The translations under genes and the position numbers were made by a program. Of a DNA stretch of 64,000 nucleotides, positions 37,844 to 46,742 are shown piece by piece. The first letter of the stretch is position 1. Each line of letters starts with the position of its first letter. The notes beneath the pieces were generated by a model, which worked only from the letters and a program-made list of their open reading frames with translations, had not been told where the DNA came from and searched no databases. Source of the DNA: Siminovitchia acidinfaciens (GTDB lineage Bacteria > Bacillota > Bacilli > Bacillales > Bacillaceae_C). The DNA is taken from the NCBI RefSeq assembly GCF_003605385.1, contig NZ_QYTV02000005.1:254996-318995 (forward strand). Direction: 5' to 3'.

Positions 37844-38636
37844 ATTGGCCCTTTCCCCCTGTTAGACGTCCCAGTGCATCCCCCATCCGGATTTCACCGC
37901 ATGATTTTACAACATCATTTGGAACAAAGGCTCCTTTTTGAAACAAAAGAACCACAGTTGAGCCAAATGAGAAATAAGCAGCCTCTTCCCCTTTTTCCCA
38001 TTCCCTTTTAGAATTAGTAACGATAACAGAATTAATGAACATCGCGCCCACTTTGACCATGGCTACAGTAGTTTTTGGGGAGTCTATTTCTGTGATTACC
38101 CGAAAATTTTTTGCCAATACAGAGTCCCCGAATTTTAACCCTAACCGATTGACGGGGAATGATTTTCTTCCTAGAGAATAGGAATCGGTTACTTTCCCGC
38201 TTATTGGACTGTGAATTCTGTGATAATGGGAAGGACTCAAGTATATAATGATATACGTGCCTCCTCCATACTTTTCAGCTCGAAGGGTGCCTCCCAGCAT
38301 TTCGGAAATGGAATAGGTCTTTCCTTTTACTATGATTTCCTTGTTTGCCGTAACATTTCCTGCATCTTCTATCACTCCGTCTACAGGACTGGCCACACTG
38401 TCGGCGCTCATATCTATTAGTCGTGCCTCTTCTTTCAACTTCCTTGTAAAAAAGGAATGTAAATTGGGATATGAATGAATATCCTCAACCATCTCATCCA
38501 AGTTGATTTTATAGACCGCGGCATATGACTTAATAAACAACCTGCTAATGTTTGAATTTGCAAATATCCTGATTGCCGCGGATGAAATTGGTCCGTTGGT
38601 CAGCTCAATAAAAAGTTTATACAGTGCCGCTTTCAA
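37842..38636 (-). CDS. psd: Phosphatidylserine decarboxylase
   Basis: A 264-residue pyruvoyl-dependent membrane enzyme that makes phosphatidylethanolamine. The proenzyme cleavage site is in FSFGSTVVLL (Gly-Ser, Ser becoming the pyruvoyl group), with the catalytic His in YLSPSHYHRIHSPI and Asp in VASPVDGVIEDAG. I use the TTG at 38636 with GGGGGAA 6 nt upstream, which aligns with B. subtilis Psd; a TTG five codons earlier overlaps that Shine-Dalgarno. It is divergent from pssA, the preceding enzyme of the same pathway, unlike the pssA-ybfM-psd operon of B. subtilis. Confidence 0.93.
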   Translation of the reverse strand: MKAALYKLFIELTNGPISSAAIRIFANSNISRLFIKSYAAVYKINLDEMVEDIHSYPNLHSFFTRKLKEEARLIDMSADSVASPVDGVIEDAGNVTANKEIIVKGKTYSISEMLGGTLRAEKYGGGTYIIIYLSPSHYHRIHSPISGKVTDSYSLGRKSFPVNRLGLKFGDSVLAKNFRVITEIDSPKTTVAMVKVGAMFINSVIVTNSKREWEKGEEAAYFSFGSTVVLLFQKGAFVPNDVVKSCGEIRMGDALGRLTGGKGQ

Positions 38637-38670
38637 TCTATTTTCCCCCAAACAGAACAGAAATTTATGC

Positions 38671-38699
38671 TTAACTTTATTAAAAAGAAATCATATAAT
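38671..38699 (+). promoter_or_regulatory. Probable sigma-A promoter of pssA
   Basis: TTAACT (38671-38676), a 17-nt spacer and a perfect TATAAT (38694-38699) lie 44 nt upstream of pssA, in the intergenic region shared with divergent psd. Confidence 0.65.
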
Positions 38700-38742
38700 A
38701 AATTTAGTTAAATATCTACTTTAGAAAAAAGGGAGGAGTGTT

Positions 38743-39282
38743 ATGTTACTATCCGAAGTAGTTGATCACACAATAAAAAAACTGAAAGCCCAAACTGCGA
38801 ATGTCCTGACTTTGACGAACCTTGGCCTTGGCGGCTTCGCCATTATCGCAGGAATTAACGGCCAGCTTCATTTAAGCCTTATGCTTATCTTCATAGCCGC
38901 TTTGGCAGACCGGTTTGACGGAATGGCTGCCAGAAAACTCCAAATTGAATCTGATTTGGGAAAGCAGCTTGATTCGATGAGTGACATCATTTCTTTTGGC
39001 GTTGCGCCTGCTTTGTTATTATACCAAGGAATTTTGAACTTGTTCGGTTTTCCGGGTGTCTTTTTTACAATATTTTATATAGGTTGCGGAGCTTTCCGTC
39101 TTGCAAGATTCAATATTTCGGAGAATAACGGCTTTTTTACAGGCCTTCCCATTACTGCAGCGGGCTGTCTGCTCACACTCAGCTATTTGGCTATCCCTTA
39201 CCTCCCATCATTTTCTTTCTTGTTCATCACTCTCGTCCTATCACTTCTCATGATCAGCACTTTTACATTGAAGAAGGTGTAA
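38743..39282 (+). CDS. pssA: CDP-diacylglycerol-serine O-phosphatidyltransferase
   Basis: A 179-residue membrane enzyme that joins serine to CDP-diacylglycerol, supplying phosphatidylserine to Psd. The CDP-alcohol phosphatidyltransferase signature is visible as DGMAARKLQ..DLGKQLDSMSDIISFG (about 64-87), with all conserved Asp residues. About six membrane helices. ATG at 38743 with AAAGGGAGGAG. It is divergent from psd and ends near a strong hairpin shared with a small minus-strand gene. Confidence 0.96.
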   Translation: MLLSEVVDHTIKKLKAQTANVLTLTNLGLGGFAIIAGINGQLHLSLMLIFIAALADRFDGMAARKLQIESDLGKQLDSMSDIISFGVAPALLLYQGILNLFGFPGVFFTIFYIGCGAFRLARFNISENNGFFTGLPITAAGCLLTLSYLAIPYLPSFSFLFITLVLSLLMISTFTLKKV

Positions 39283-39338
39283 TAAAAAAATCGTTGCCTT
39301 AACCAACATATGTATCATATGGTTTCCAAAAAAGTCTT

Positions 39339-39376
39339 AAAAGCCAGTTTCGTGTAAATTCCCGAAACTGGCTTTT
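39339..39376. terminator. Bidirectional terminator between pssA and the sigK unit
   Basis: A 14-bp perfect stem AAAAGCCAGTTTCG (39339-39352) with its complement at 39363-39376. It lies 57 nt after pssA and 4 nt after the stop of the small gene downstream of sigK. Confidence 0.8.
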
Positions 39377-39379
39377 ACA

Positions 39380-39535
39380 TTATGGTCCGGGTTCCTTAAT
39401 CTTTTTTCCACTGTCCGGCTTTTTCATTTCTTTTAAAATATAATCTTGAAAAATGGCCCCTCCTTCATAAATCATGCGTTGCACTTCCAATTCATACTGA
39501 CTGCACCCATAATAATTTCCGGGCAAAGATCTCAT
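39380..39535 (-). CDS. 51-residue protein downstream of sigK
   Basis: A short frame starts at ATG 39535 with GGGGAGG just upstream (the spacing is very short) and ends 4 nt before a strong terminator. The 51 residues begin MRSLPGNYYGCSQYELEVQR, continue with an amphipathic segment MIYEGGAIFQDYILKEMKKP, and end in a Lys/Pro-rich tail. It is 27 nt after sigK on the same strand. I do not recognise the family. The spacing, ribosome binding site and terminator support a real gene; a mother-cell role is inferred only from position. Confidence 0.6.
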   Translation of the reverse strand: MRSLPGNYYGCSQYELEVQRMIYEGGAIFQDYILKEMKKPDSGKKIKEPGP

Positions 39536-39562
39536 GCCTCCCCTGCCTTATTTATGACGCTC

Positions 39563-40297
39563 TCAGCCTTTTTGTCCATCCTTCAGGTTTTTCATTTTGT
39601 CTTTCTCCGCCCTGTAAAATTCGTGGAACATTTTCATCAGCGCCCTTTTTTCAATTCGTGAAACATAACTTCTTGATATGCCGAGTTCTTTTGCTATTTC
39701 CCGTTGGGTCCGCTCTTTTTCAAGATTAAGGCCAAATCTGCCAATGATCACTTCCTTTTCCCTGTCATCCAATACACCGATATATTCCTTGATTTTTTCC
39801 AGTTCCATGTTCAACTGAATCGTGTCAAAAATATCCTCTGCATCAGATTTCAATACATCAATAAGTGAAATCTCATTACCCTCTTTATCCTGGCCGATAG
39901 GATCATGAAGAGAAACATCTTTCCGTGTCTTTTTGAGGGCTCTTAAATGCATCAGAATTTCATTCTCGATACATCTGGCAGCATATGTCGCCAGCTTTGT
40001 TCCCTTTCCGAATGAATAGCTTTCAATCGCTTTGATCAACCCGATGGTCCCAATGGAAATAAGATCTTCCGAGTCTTCCCCGGTATTCTCGAATTTCTTT
40101 ACAATGTGGGCGACAAGTCTCAAATTGTGTTCAATCAATATGTTTCGAGCTTCTTCATCTCCGTCGGCCATTTTCATTAGGTATTTTTTTTCGTCCTCCG
40201 GAGAAAGTGGCTGAGGAAATGCATTATTTTTCACATAGGACACAAGGAAGACCAATTCTTTGAATAACAAGCCGAGAGCCGTAAGAATTCCCGACAA
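39563..40297 (-). CDS. sigK: Late mother-cell sigma factor SigK
   Basis: A 244-residue pro-sigma-K. Residues about 1-21 are the hydrophobic pro-sequence ([20 protein letters not shown]) removed by SpoIVFB, followed by sigma regions 2 ([17 protein letters not shown].. and [19 protein letters not shown]) and 4 ([24 protein letters not shown]). The gene is continuous, with no skin-type element splitting it, unlike B. subtilis. The start is TTG at 40297 with GGGGGTGAGG upstream. A CATATATAT block about 40 nt upstream could be part of a sigma-E -10 box. Confidence 0.95.
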   Translation of the reverse strand: MSGILTALGLLFKELVFLVSYVKNNAFPQPLSPEDEKKYLMKMADGDEEARNILIEHNLRLVAHIVKKFENTGEDSEDLISIGTIGLIKAIESYSFGKGTKLATYAARCIENEILMHLRALKKTRKDVSLHDPIGQDKEGNEISLIDVLKSDAEDIFDTIQLNMELEKIKEYIGVLDDREKEVIIGRFGLNLEKERTQREIAKELGISRSYVSRIEKRALMKMFHEFYRAEKDKMKNLKDGQKG

Positions 40298-40344
40298 TTC
40301 CTCACCCCCCTATGAGATAACCCACTGGTTACATATATATGTTA

Positions 40345-40369
40345 AAGAAAAAGGACAATTGCTTGTCCT
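40345..40369 (-). terminator. Small hairpin with T-tract upstream of sigK
   Basis: AGGACAA (40352-40358) pairs with TTGTCCT (40363-40369) and on the minus strand is followed by TTTTCTTT. It lies about 50 nt upstream of the sigK start. It may block minus-strand transcripts entering sigK or be coincidental. Confidence 0.4.
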
Positions 40370-40459
40370 GTAAAAATAAGTCTGTCCCCAAAGATTATAT
40401 ATGTAAAAGCAGCTTGGTTATCTTATAATGGAATTAATATCCAAAGGAGGAGAAAGCCT

Positions 40460-42256
40460 TTGACAATACACAATACTTACTCTATGACATGGGAGCTGGA
40501 AAATCTTTTTCCTGGAGGCAGTTCATCAAAGGAGTTTAGTGATTTTCTAAAAAAACTGGATGATGAAATTATTTCGTTTCAGACAAGTGTTGAAAGTTGG
40601 AGTTCTTCAGAGCCAGACAACAATTCCATACTAATCGATATTTTAAGTAAGCTTCAGAAAGCCGACCTTGATTTAGAGCAGGCGGAATCGTTCGTGTCAT
40701 GCCTTCAAGCGCAAGATACGGAAGATTTAAAAGCAAATGAACTTAGGGGGATTGTAACTTCATTAGCTTCGAAGCTGAACACGGCATTGACTCATTTGGA
40801 TAAAGCCCTTGTACAAGTTGATAACACCGTTTGGAAAAATCTTTTTGAGCAGGATAGTTTGAAGGATTTGTATTTTGTTTTAAATGAAAGGCGCCGGCTA
40901 GCGGCCGAAAAATTATCACAAGAAGAAGAAGCCATCATCAACGATCTAGCGGTGGACGGTTATCACGGCTGGGAAGAAATGTATGATTCGATTGTCAGTC
41001 AATTGACAATCCCCTTTGTGGAAAATGGTGAAAAGATCAATTTATCGATCGGCCAGGCGGAAAATAAATTCTCCAGTCAGGATCGCCAACTAAGGAAAAG
41101 CTTATTCGAGGAATGGGAAAAAGCATGGAGCGGGCAGGCAAATCTGCTTGGAACCACTTTAAATCACCTTTCAGGCTTTCGTTTGGCAGTTTATAAGAAA
41201 CGGGGCTGGAATAATGTTTTAAAGGAAGCACTTGATTATAATCGCATGAGCAAAAAAACACTTGATGTCATGTGGAAGGTGATTTCTGACAACAAGCACG
41301 CATTTGTGCAATACCTTGACAGGAAGGCACGCTTGCTTGGTGTTGAGAAATTAAGCTGGTATGACCTGGATGCACCTGTAACAGACTCGGCAAAATCATA
41401 CAGCTATCAGGAGGGTGCTGCTTTTATCATTAATCATTTCAAAGAGTTCGGCAGCACGTTAGCAGAGTTCGCTGAAAAAGCATTTGAAGACAGATGGATT
41501 GAGGCTGAAGACCGGCCTGGAAAGCGCCCTGGAGGTTTCTGTACCTCACTACCATTGAGCGGCCAATCGAGAATTTTTATGACTTATTCGAACTCATATG
41601 AAAATGTCTCCACCCTAGCCCACGAGCTGGGGCATGCATTCCACACTTATGCGATGAAAGACGTAGTGCCTTTAAACAGCCAATACGCAATGAACGTGGC
41701 CGAGACAGCTTCAACATTTGCTGAAACGATTGTTGCCGATGCAGCATTAAACATTGCAAAAGATGAAAAAGAAAAGCTGGCTCTCCTTGAAAGTAAGATC
41801 CAGAACTCCATCACCTTTTTCATGAATATCCATGCCCGCTTCCTATTCGAGACCCGTTTTTACGAGGAGCGCAAAAAAGGGATGGTAAGCACTGCAAAAC
41901 TAAATCAATTGATGGTAGAGGCACAAAAAGAAGCCTACTCCGATTTACTGGAGCAATATAACCCATATTTTTGGGGATCCAAACTCCATTTTTATATTAC
42001 GGATGTACCTTTCTACAATTTTCCGTATACGTTCGGTTATTTGTTTTCTCTCGGCATTTATGCCCAAGCGAAGAAAGAGGGTACAAAATATGAACAAAAG
42101 TATATTTCACTTCTGAAAGACACCGGCAGAATGACCGTGGAAGAACTGGCGGAAAAACATTTGGGAGCGGACCTTACAAAAGAGGAGTTTTGGCAAGCAG
42201 GTGTTGATGTTTGTATAAAAGATGTAGAAGAATTTCTGCGCATGACTGAAGATTAA
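40460..42256 (+). CDS. pepF: M3-family oligoendopeptidase (PepF type)
   Basis: A 598-residue cytoplasmic zinc metallopeptidase. The HELGH zinc site is at 388-392 in TLAHELGHAFHTYAM, with the third ligand Glu in NVAETASTFAE about 25 residues later. An N-terminal helical oligoendopeptidase F domain (about 110-180) precedes the M3 catalytic domain. It hydrolyses short peptides; PepF paralogues are linked to peptide signalling in Bacillus, but no specific role can be read here. It starts at TTG (40460) behind AAAGGAGGAG. A TATAAT at 40424-40429 may be its -10 box. Confidence 0.93.
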   Translation: MTIHNTYSMTWELENLFPGGSSSKEFSDFLKKLDDEIISFQTSVESWSSSEPDNNSILIDILSKLQKADLDLEQAESFVSCLQAQDTEDLKANELRGIVTSLASKLNTALTHLDKALVQVDNTVWKNLFEQDSLKDLYFVLNERRRLAAEKLSQEEEAIINDLAVDGYHGWEEMYDSIVSQLTIPFVENGEKINLSIGQAENKFSSQDRQLRKSLFEEWEKAWSGQANLLGTTLNHLSGFRLAVYKKRGWNNVLKEALDYNRMSKKTLDVMWKVISDNKHAFVQYLDRKARLLGVEKLSWYDLDAPVTDSAKSYSYQEGAAFIINHFKEFGSTLAEFAEKAFEDRWIEAEDRPGKRPGGFCTSLPLSGQSRIFMTYSNSYENVSTLAHELGHAFHTYAMKDVVPLNSQYAMNVAETASTFAETIVADAALNIAKDEKEKLALLESKIQNSITFFMNIHARFLFETRFYEERKKGMVSTAKLNQLMVEAQKEAYSDLLEQYNPYFWGSKLHFYITDVPFYNFPYTFGYLFSLGIYAQAKKEGTKYEQKYISLLKDTGRMTVEELAEKHLGADLTKEEFWQAGVDVCIKDVEEFLRMTED

Positions 42257-42259
42257 AGT

Positions 42260-42292
42260 AAAGCCGAAGGTGTCCACTGACCCTTCGGCTTT
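42260..42292. terminator. Bidirectional terminator between pepF and mtnN
   Basis: AAAGCCGAAGG (42260-42270) pairs with CCTTCGGCTTT (42282-42292), with CTATTATC following on the plus strand. It lies directly between the stop codons of the convergent genes. Confidence 0.8.
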
Positions 42293-42295
42293 CTA

Positions 42296-42994
42296 TTATC
42301 GTTCCAACTTCTTTATCATGTCCATTACAAGGTTTGCTGAATTGACCGAAGCTTTTTCAATGAATTTGTCGAAAGAGATTTCTGACTTCTGGCCGGCAAT
42401 ATCTGATAAAGACCTGATGATAACAAACGGAATGTCGAACTGATAAGCCACTTGGGCAATTGCCGCCCCTTCCATTTCCACTGCCTGAATATGTGGAAAC
42501 TTCTCCCGGACAAACTCGACCTTCACAGGATCGCTCATAAACGTATCACCAGTGGCTATGAGTCCTTTGACCGCCTTAACTTCTCCCACTGTGCGTGCTA
42601 CAGACTCGGCAATTTCAATCATCGCTTCGTCCGCCTTAAAAGCTGCAGGCAATTGCGGAACCTGGCCGTATTCGTAATTAAATGCTGTAACATCAACATC
42701 ATGGTGGCGAACTTCACTAGAAATGACAAGATCACCAATTCGAAGCTCAGGATTATACCCTCCGGCGGAACCTGTATTGATGACAGCATCAGGCTTATAC
42801 TTCTCCAAAAGAATAGCAGTTGCCATAGCTGCATTTACTTTTCCTATCCCAGATCTTGATAAAATGACTTTTTTATCGTGTAAGGTTCCGATGATGTATT
42901 CACATTGGGCAATCACTTCTATATTATGTACATCCATTTTTTCGCGCAGGAGCTCAACCTCTTCTTCCATCGCTCCAATAACTGCTATTTTCAT
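42296..42994 (-). CDS. mtnN: 5'-methylthioadenosine/S-adenosylhomocysteine nucleosidase
   Basis: A 232-residue nucleosidase that splits methylthioadenosine and S-adenosylhomocysteine, feeding methionine and cysteine recycling. It begins MKIAVIGAMEEEVELL with the catalytic Glu region, has NTGSAGGYNPELRIGD (about 74-89) and VEMEGAAIAQVAYQF (about 171-185), and ends with the catalytic Asp in IRSLSDIAG. In B. subtilis mtnN is in the yrrT-mtnN-mccAB cluster; those partners are not here. ATG at 42994 with AGGGGAG. Confidence 0.96.
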   Translation of the reverse strand: MKIAVIGAMEEEVELLREKMDVHNIEVIAQCEYIIGTLHDKKVILSRSGIGKVNAAMATAILLEKYKPDAVINTGSAGGYNPELRIGDLVISSEVRHHDVDVTAFNYEYGQVPQLPAAFKADEAMIEIAESVARTVGEVKAVKGLIATGDTFMSDPVKVEFVREKFPHIQAVEMEGAAIAQVAYQFDIPFVIIRSLSDIAGQKSEISFDKFIEKASVNSANLVMDMIKKLER

Positions 42995-43059
42995 TTTTTC
43001 TAACTCCCCTAAACATTTAATATAAACAAGTGTTATTTATTGAATATTTTTCGTTGACT

Positions 43060-43140
43060 GTCCAGTTTCAGCGACTAGCAAACTTCGCACTCCTTGTGCT
43101 TCAGTTTGTACGTCGCTAAGCGGGCGCTTACGCTTTTCCC
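43060..43140. repeat. Mosaic intergenic repeat, copy G (fragment)
   Basis: Between mtnN and yrrS. It contains CAGCGACTAGCAAACTTCGCACTCC, TTGTACGTCGC and a terminal GGGCGCTTACGCTTTTC, which is the repeat head read in reverse. Confidence 0.6.
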
Positions 43141-43141
43141 C

Positions 43142-43774
43142 TTACCTCTTATCATTTTGAATTAACTTTTTCACTTCGACAGGCTTCCAGCCTTCACCGG
43201 TAATCCATTCAATATAGACCCGGTATGTATCATCACTGCCCTTGGCGGAAACAGTCAACTCCGCCTGATTCTCGGGATCATCCCCGCCTGTGACCCACCA
43301 TGCAGTCATATTGTCAACAGAAGTATCAATGGCATAGGCAGCTGCCTGAAGTTTTTCATTCCAGTCGGTAGTACCCATGTTATATGATGATTGGTGACCG
43401 TTTGCCTGCTCAGTCCCTACCGGCTTCCATTCTGGATTGATCAAGACTTTCTCAACATTCGGTTCATCACTTTCCATTTCTTCCACTTTGCCGCCTTCTT
43501 CTTCCTCAGCTGTCGGCTCATCTTCTATTGAATTTTCTTCCTGTTTCACGTCATTATCAGCACTCGTCTGATCGTTTTGTTTTACATCTTCGGTATCCTT
43601 CGGGCTTTCCGCCTGTTCTTTATTCGAATCATTTCCTCCAAAGAAAATGGATCCGCCAACGAGTAAAATCAGAATGATGACTACAGCAATCAATGTGTTT
43701 AAAACAATATTCGTTTTTCTCCGTTTTGCACGGAGTGCAGAGCGTGATTTGTCATCCTTGAAATCGATTGGCAC
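43142..43774 (-). CDS. yrrS: YrrS, DUF1510 membrane protein
   Basis: A 210-residue single-pass protein: short basic cytoplasmic N-terminus, transmembrane helix at about 25-47, a long acidic Glu/Asp/Gln linker (about 52-105) and a C-terminal extracytoplasmic DUF1510 domain (about 115-205) with WKPVGTEQ and AAAYAIDTSVDNMTAWWV. It starts at GTG (43774) behind AGGGGGGA. It follows pbpI by 63 nt, as in B. subtilis, where it is expressed with pbpI and interacts genetically with division or sporulation penicillin-binding proteins. Biochemical role unknown. Confidence 0.92.
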   Translation of the reverse strand: MPIDFKDDKSRSALRAKRRKTNIVLNTLIAVVIILILLVGGSIFFGGNDSNKEQAESPKDTEDVKQNDQTSADNDVKQEENSIEDEPTAEEEEGGKVEEMESDEPNVEKVLINPEWKPVGTEQANGHQSSYNMGTTDWNEKLQAAAYAIDTSVDNMTAWWVTGGDDPENQAELTVSAKGSDDTYRVYIEWITGEGWKPVEVKKLIQNDKR

Positions 43775-43837
43775 TTAAAATCCCCCCTGTCATTGTACTT
43801 ATAATATCATGGACAAGGGAAAACTTGCATCAATTTT

Positions 43838-45613
43838 TCATCCCGTGGAATCAGTGTGCTCTTCATTTGGATGATTTCTTTCGAAGATGCTGCGAACAAT
43901 GTCGGCAAACAATATATTGACCCCGCCCTGATCGATCGGTACGTCCATGTTCAACACAACAAGTACATATTGAGGGTCGTCAAAAGGGAAGTACCCGGCA
44001 AACCATTTATGATGGAGCTGCTTTTCTTCGTGCATGACTGCTGTCTCTGCCGTTCCGCTTTTTCCAGCCACTTCATATGGGAGGTCATTGAAGATGCTTC
44101 CCGTACCTTCAGGATCGCTTACCACTTTCCTAAGTAGCTGCTGCATTTTGATGGCAGCATATGGCGATATTTGTTCACCATCTGCCTTTTTCTGTTCTTC
44201 AAATGAAGTCATCACAGTACCATTGCCGTATTGTACTTCTGATACTGCTCTGACTGACATCTTTTTTCCCCCTCTTGCGATGGCAGCCAACATATTTGCC
44301 ACCGAGATTGGAGCAAGCCGGACCTCCTGCTGGCCGATCCCTGTCTGGGCTATAAAATTACGGTCTTTCCTGCTTTCATTATCGGCAAAGACTCTTCCTG
44401 AATCATGTTCGAACTGGCTGAAATCACCGAGATGGAACACATCACCCTTCCATGCGATACTTTCAAGCAACCCAAGTTTGCGCGCATAGTTTTCAAGAAT
44501 CATCGGGTCTTTTTCCATTAAAACTCCAGCGAGTTCAGCAAACGTCCGATTGCAGCTTCGAGCAAAGCTATCTTCAAAATTAAGCTGGCCTAAATCTCGT
44601 TCTGCAGGATTTCCCCTTATATCCAGATCACAGCGAAATTGATCTTTTCTAGAAACAATCCCTTCCTCTATAGCTGCTGCAGCAACAACAGTCTTAAAAA
44701 CAGAGCCTGGTATGTGCTGCTTGAAAATCATGTTTTTCGTCCCTTCATCAAAATATGGGTTTCGACTGTTGATGTGAGGTCTAGAGGCGACTGCAAGTAT
44801 ATCGTTTGTTTTTACATCAAGCAAAACCGCCCCCCCTTTTTTAATGCCATGTTCGTCCAAAAGGGACTCGATCATCCTCTGCAAAGATTGATCAATTGTT
44901 GTTTTTACTTGTAATGGATAAAACGGGTTGGCCTGGCCAGCATACTTTACATCAATCCCAAATAGAGGGTTCCCGACCCCATCCACATGATATACAAATT
45001 TTGTCTCATGTTCGGATAAGAGAAATTCATCAAACGTTTCTTCCAATCCCGACAGCCCGACAGTCCTGTTTCGCCAATCTTTATCCGGATAACGCTTTTT
45101 AAAAGTCTCCTCATTTTCTCCATATATTCCAAGGAATTGACCCGCAGGCGAATGCTCGGGAAAGATTTTCTTTTTTACAGCGAAAACCCCCGGGATATTT
45201 AGTTGGTTTATTTCTTCTGCCTGCTTCTCGGTCAGAAAAAGCGCCTTTTTTCCACCCGCAATGATCGGTTCTTTCGCTGCCTGCACCTCATACTCAAGAT
45301 CTCTATGGGATATCCCTAAAACCTTGGCTACTTCAGTACTTTTCCAATCCATGTTTTTTATAAAAGGGAAGAGAACAAGCACTGATTTCTCTTCATAGGA
45401 AAGCGGCTCTCCATTGCGGTCAAGAAACTGTCCTCGACCATCATCCAGTATTAACTCCTGTGTCCTTTGCCTGACGCTTTCTTTTATTAAGTTGACGTGG
45501 TATCCGGAAAAATTTTCAGCCTGAAATAATTGGATCTGCATCAACCTCCCCAAAAGACCAGCTATCAACATGAAATTTATGATTGCTATGAACAATATAC
45601 GTTTTTGCAGCAT
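43838..45613 (-). CDS. pbpI: Class B penicillin-binding protein PbpI (YrrR)
   Basis: A 591-residue transpeptidase with an N-terminal membrane helix (about 3-22), a dimerisation domain (about 50-215), and a transpeptidase domain. Active-site motifs are SVFK (serine nucleophile) in IPGSVFKTVV, SCN in FARSCNRTF and KSG in EVAGKSGTAE. It cross-links septal or spore peptidoglycan. I use the ATG at 45613 with GAGGTG 6 nt upstream. In B. subtilis pbpI and yrrS form a pair downstream of greA, preserved here. Confidence 0.93.
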   Translation of the reverse strand: MLQKRILFIAIINFMLIAGLLGRLMQIQLFQAENFSGYHVNLIKESVRQRTQELILDDGRGQFLDRNGEPLSYEEKSVLVLFPFIKNMDWKSTEVAKVLGISHRDLEYEVQAAKEPIIAGGKKALFLTEKQAEEINQLNIPGVFAVKKKIFPEHSPAGQFLGIYGENEETFKKRYPDKDWRNRTVGLSGLEETFDEFLLSEHETKFVYHVDGVGNPLFGIDVKYAGQANPFYPLQVKTTIDQSLQRMIESLLDEHGIKKGGAVLLDVKTNDILAVASRPHINSRNPYFDEGTKNMIFKQHIPGSVFKTVVAAAAIEEGIVSRKDQFRCDLDIRGNPAERDLGQLNFEDSFARSCNRTFAELAGVLMEKDPMILENYARKLGLLESIAWKGDVFHLGDFSQFEHDSGRVFADNESRKDRNFIAQTGIGQQEVRLAPISVANMLAAIARGGKKMSVRAVSEVQYGNGTVMTSFEEQKKADGEQISPYAAIKMQQLLRKVVSDPEGTGSIFNDLPYEVAGKSGTAETAVMHEEKQLHHKWFAGYFPFDDPQYVLVVLNMDVPIDQGGVNILFADIVRSIFERNHPNEEHTDSTG

Positions 45614-45682
45614 TAGAAACACCTCAGTCCCATTGTTGCCCGCGGAAAAGAGGTGTAATCAAAAGTAGATACCTAATTAATA

Positions 45683-45722
45683 AAAAACACGGGTAAGCCT
45701 TCAGGAGGCGTCCCGTGTTTTT
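45683..45722 (-). terminator. Terminator between greA and pbpI
   Basis: AAAAACACGGG (45683-45693) pairs with CCCGTGTTTTT (45712-45722), followed by TATTAATTA on the minus strand. It ends transcription from the greA side before pbpI. Confidence 0.8.
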
Positions 45723-45782
45723 GGTTAAAATAGAAAAGTTAAATCAGACTAAGTTTTTCATTTGAATAAATAGGCATAATGT

Positions 45783-46076
45783 CTAGCTTGGACGAACAGG
45801 AGGTCCTAGTTCTACCGACGCACAGGAAGTGCTAATGCAAGCGAAGCCACAGTAAACGGCGTTCTAAGACCGCCAGGGCCCATCGGCTCGAGGTCACAAG
45901 CTGCGAGGAAGCATACTCGAGTAAGCGCATGTTTCCCTAGTCGCAAAGCCGCATGGAGTAAGTTCAAAGCTGCTTCTCACGGTGAAATTGAACTCAACTG
46001 CTTTGCTGTTGTGGCTTAGGAACTGCCTCCTCGTAATTCGCCTTGTGCTCGTCGCCTATAGCTGCGCGCCTTGCGC
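45783..46076. repeat. Mosaic intergenic repeat, copy H (near full length)
   Basis: Fills the greA-pbpI gap. It contains GACGCACAGGAAGTGCTAATG, GCCCATCGGCTCGAGGTCACAAGC, CGCAAAGCCGCATGGAG, and CGCCTTGTGCTCGTCGCC near the end, in the same order and orientation as copy C. Confidence 0.78.
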
Positions 46077-46085
46077 TACTCTAAT

Positions 46086-46562
46086 TTAACTTATTGAAAC
46101 GATTCTAACTCTCATTTCACCGCCAGGCGTTTGGACCGTTACTTCTTCGTTGACTTTCTGGCCCATCAGGCTCTTGGCGATTGGTGAATCATTAGAAATT
46201 TTCCCTTCAAACGGATCCGCTTCGGCACTTCCGACGATTGTATATGTTTCCTCGTCTCCATCCGGAAGCTCAACGAAAGTAACCGTTTTCCCAAGAGTCA
46301 CCGAGTCAGAGTTAAGTTCATCTTCTTCAATGATTTTTGCATTGCGGATCATATTTTCCAAGGTAGTGATTCTTCCCTCAACAAATGCCTGCTCTTCTTT
46401 CGCTGAATCATACTCCGAGTTTTCGGATAGATCCCCAAAGCTTCGAGCAACCTTGATTCGCTCTACAACTTCTTTTCTTCTTACAGACTTTAAGTATTCG
46501 AGTTCCTGTTCCAATTTTTCTTTTCCGGCTTCTGTCATATGAAATGCTTTTTCTGTAGCCAT
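46086..46562 (-). CDS. greA: Transcription elongation factor GreA
   Basis: A 158-residue factor that rescues backtracked RNA polymerase by stimulating transcript cleavage. The N-terminal coiled coil (about 12-75) carries the acidic tip in [16 protein letters not shown], and the C-terminal FKBP-like domain includes [20 protein letters not shown]. Length is standard. ATG at 46562 with AAGGAGTGAAGG. A good sigma-A promoter lies at 46687-46715 beyond a stem-loop that closes trmR. Confidence 0.97.
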   Translation of the reverse strand: MATEKAFHMTEAGKEKLEQELEYLKSVRRKEVVERIKVARSFGDLSENSEYDSAKEEQAFVEGRITTLENMIRNAKIIEEDELNSDSVTLGKTVTFVELPDGDEETYTIVGSAEADPFEGKISNDSPIAKSLMGQKVNEEVTVQTPGGEMRVRIVSIS

Positions 46563-46627
46563 TTCCCTTCACTCCTTATAATTCCCTTATCCGAAACCTG
46601 CGGATAATTGTTCATGAAATACATGAC

Positions 46628-46648
46628 AGCGCGCCACAAGGGCGCGCT
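46628..46648 (-). terminator. GC-rich stem-loop between trmR and greA
   Basis: AGCGCGCC (46628-46635) pairs perfectly with GGCGCGCT (46641-46648) around a 5-nt loop. On the minus strand it is followed by GTCATG rather than a T-tract. It lies within the greA leader, between the greA promoter and start, so it may shape that leader. Confidence 0.5.
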
Positions 46649-46686
46649 ATCTATTCATATTAGTTCCTTATATTATTATCTATGTC

Positions 46687-46715
46687 ATCATATTACAAAA
46701 ATGACTTTTGTTCAA
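46687..46715 (-). promoter_or_regulatory. Sigma-A promoter of greA
   Basis: On the minus strand TTGAAC (46710-46715), a 17-nt spacer and TATGAT (46687-46692) lie about 125 nt upstream of the greA start, placing the GC-rich hairpin in the 5' leader. Confidence 0.72.
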
Positions 46716-46742
46716 GAGCACGTATGCGGTTTTGTACATACA

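Noticed and set aside
39563-40297. Possible interruption of sigK by a skin-like element
   Set aside because: The pro-sequence, region 2 and region 4 are continuous in one frame, so no element splits the gene.
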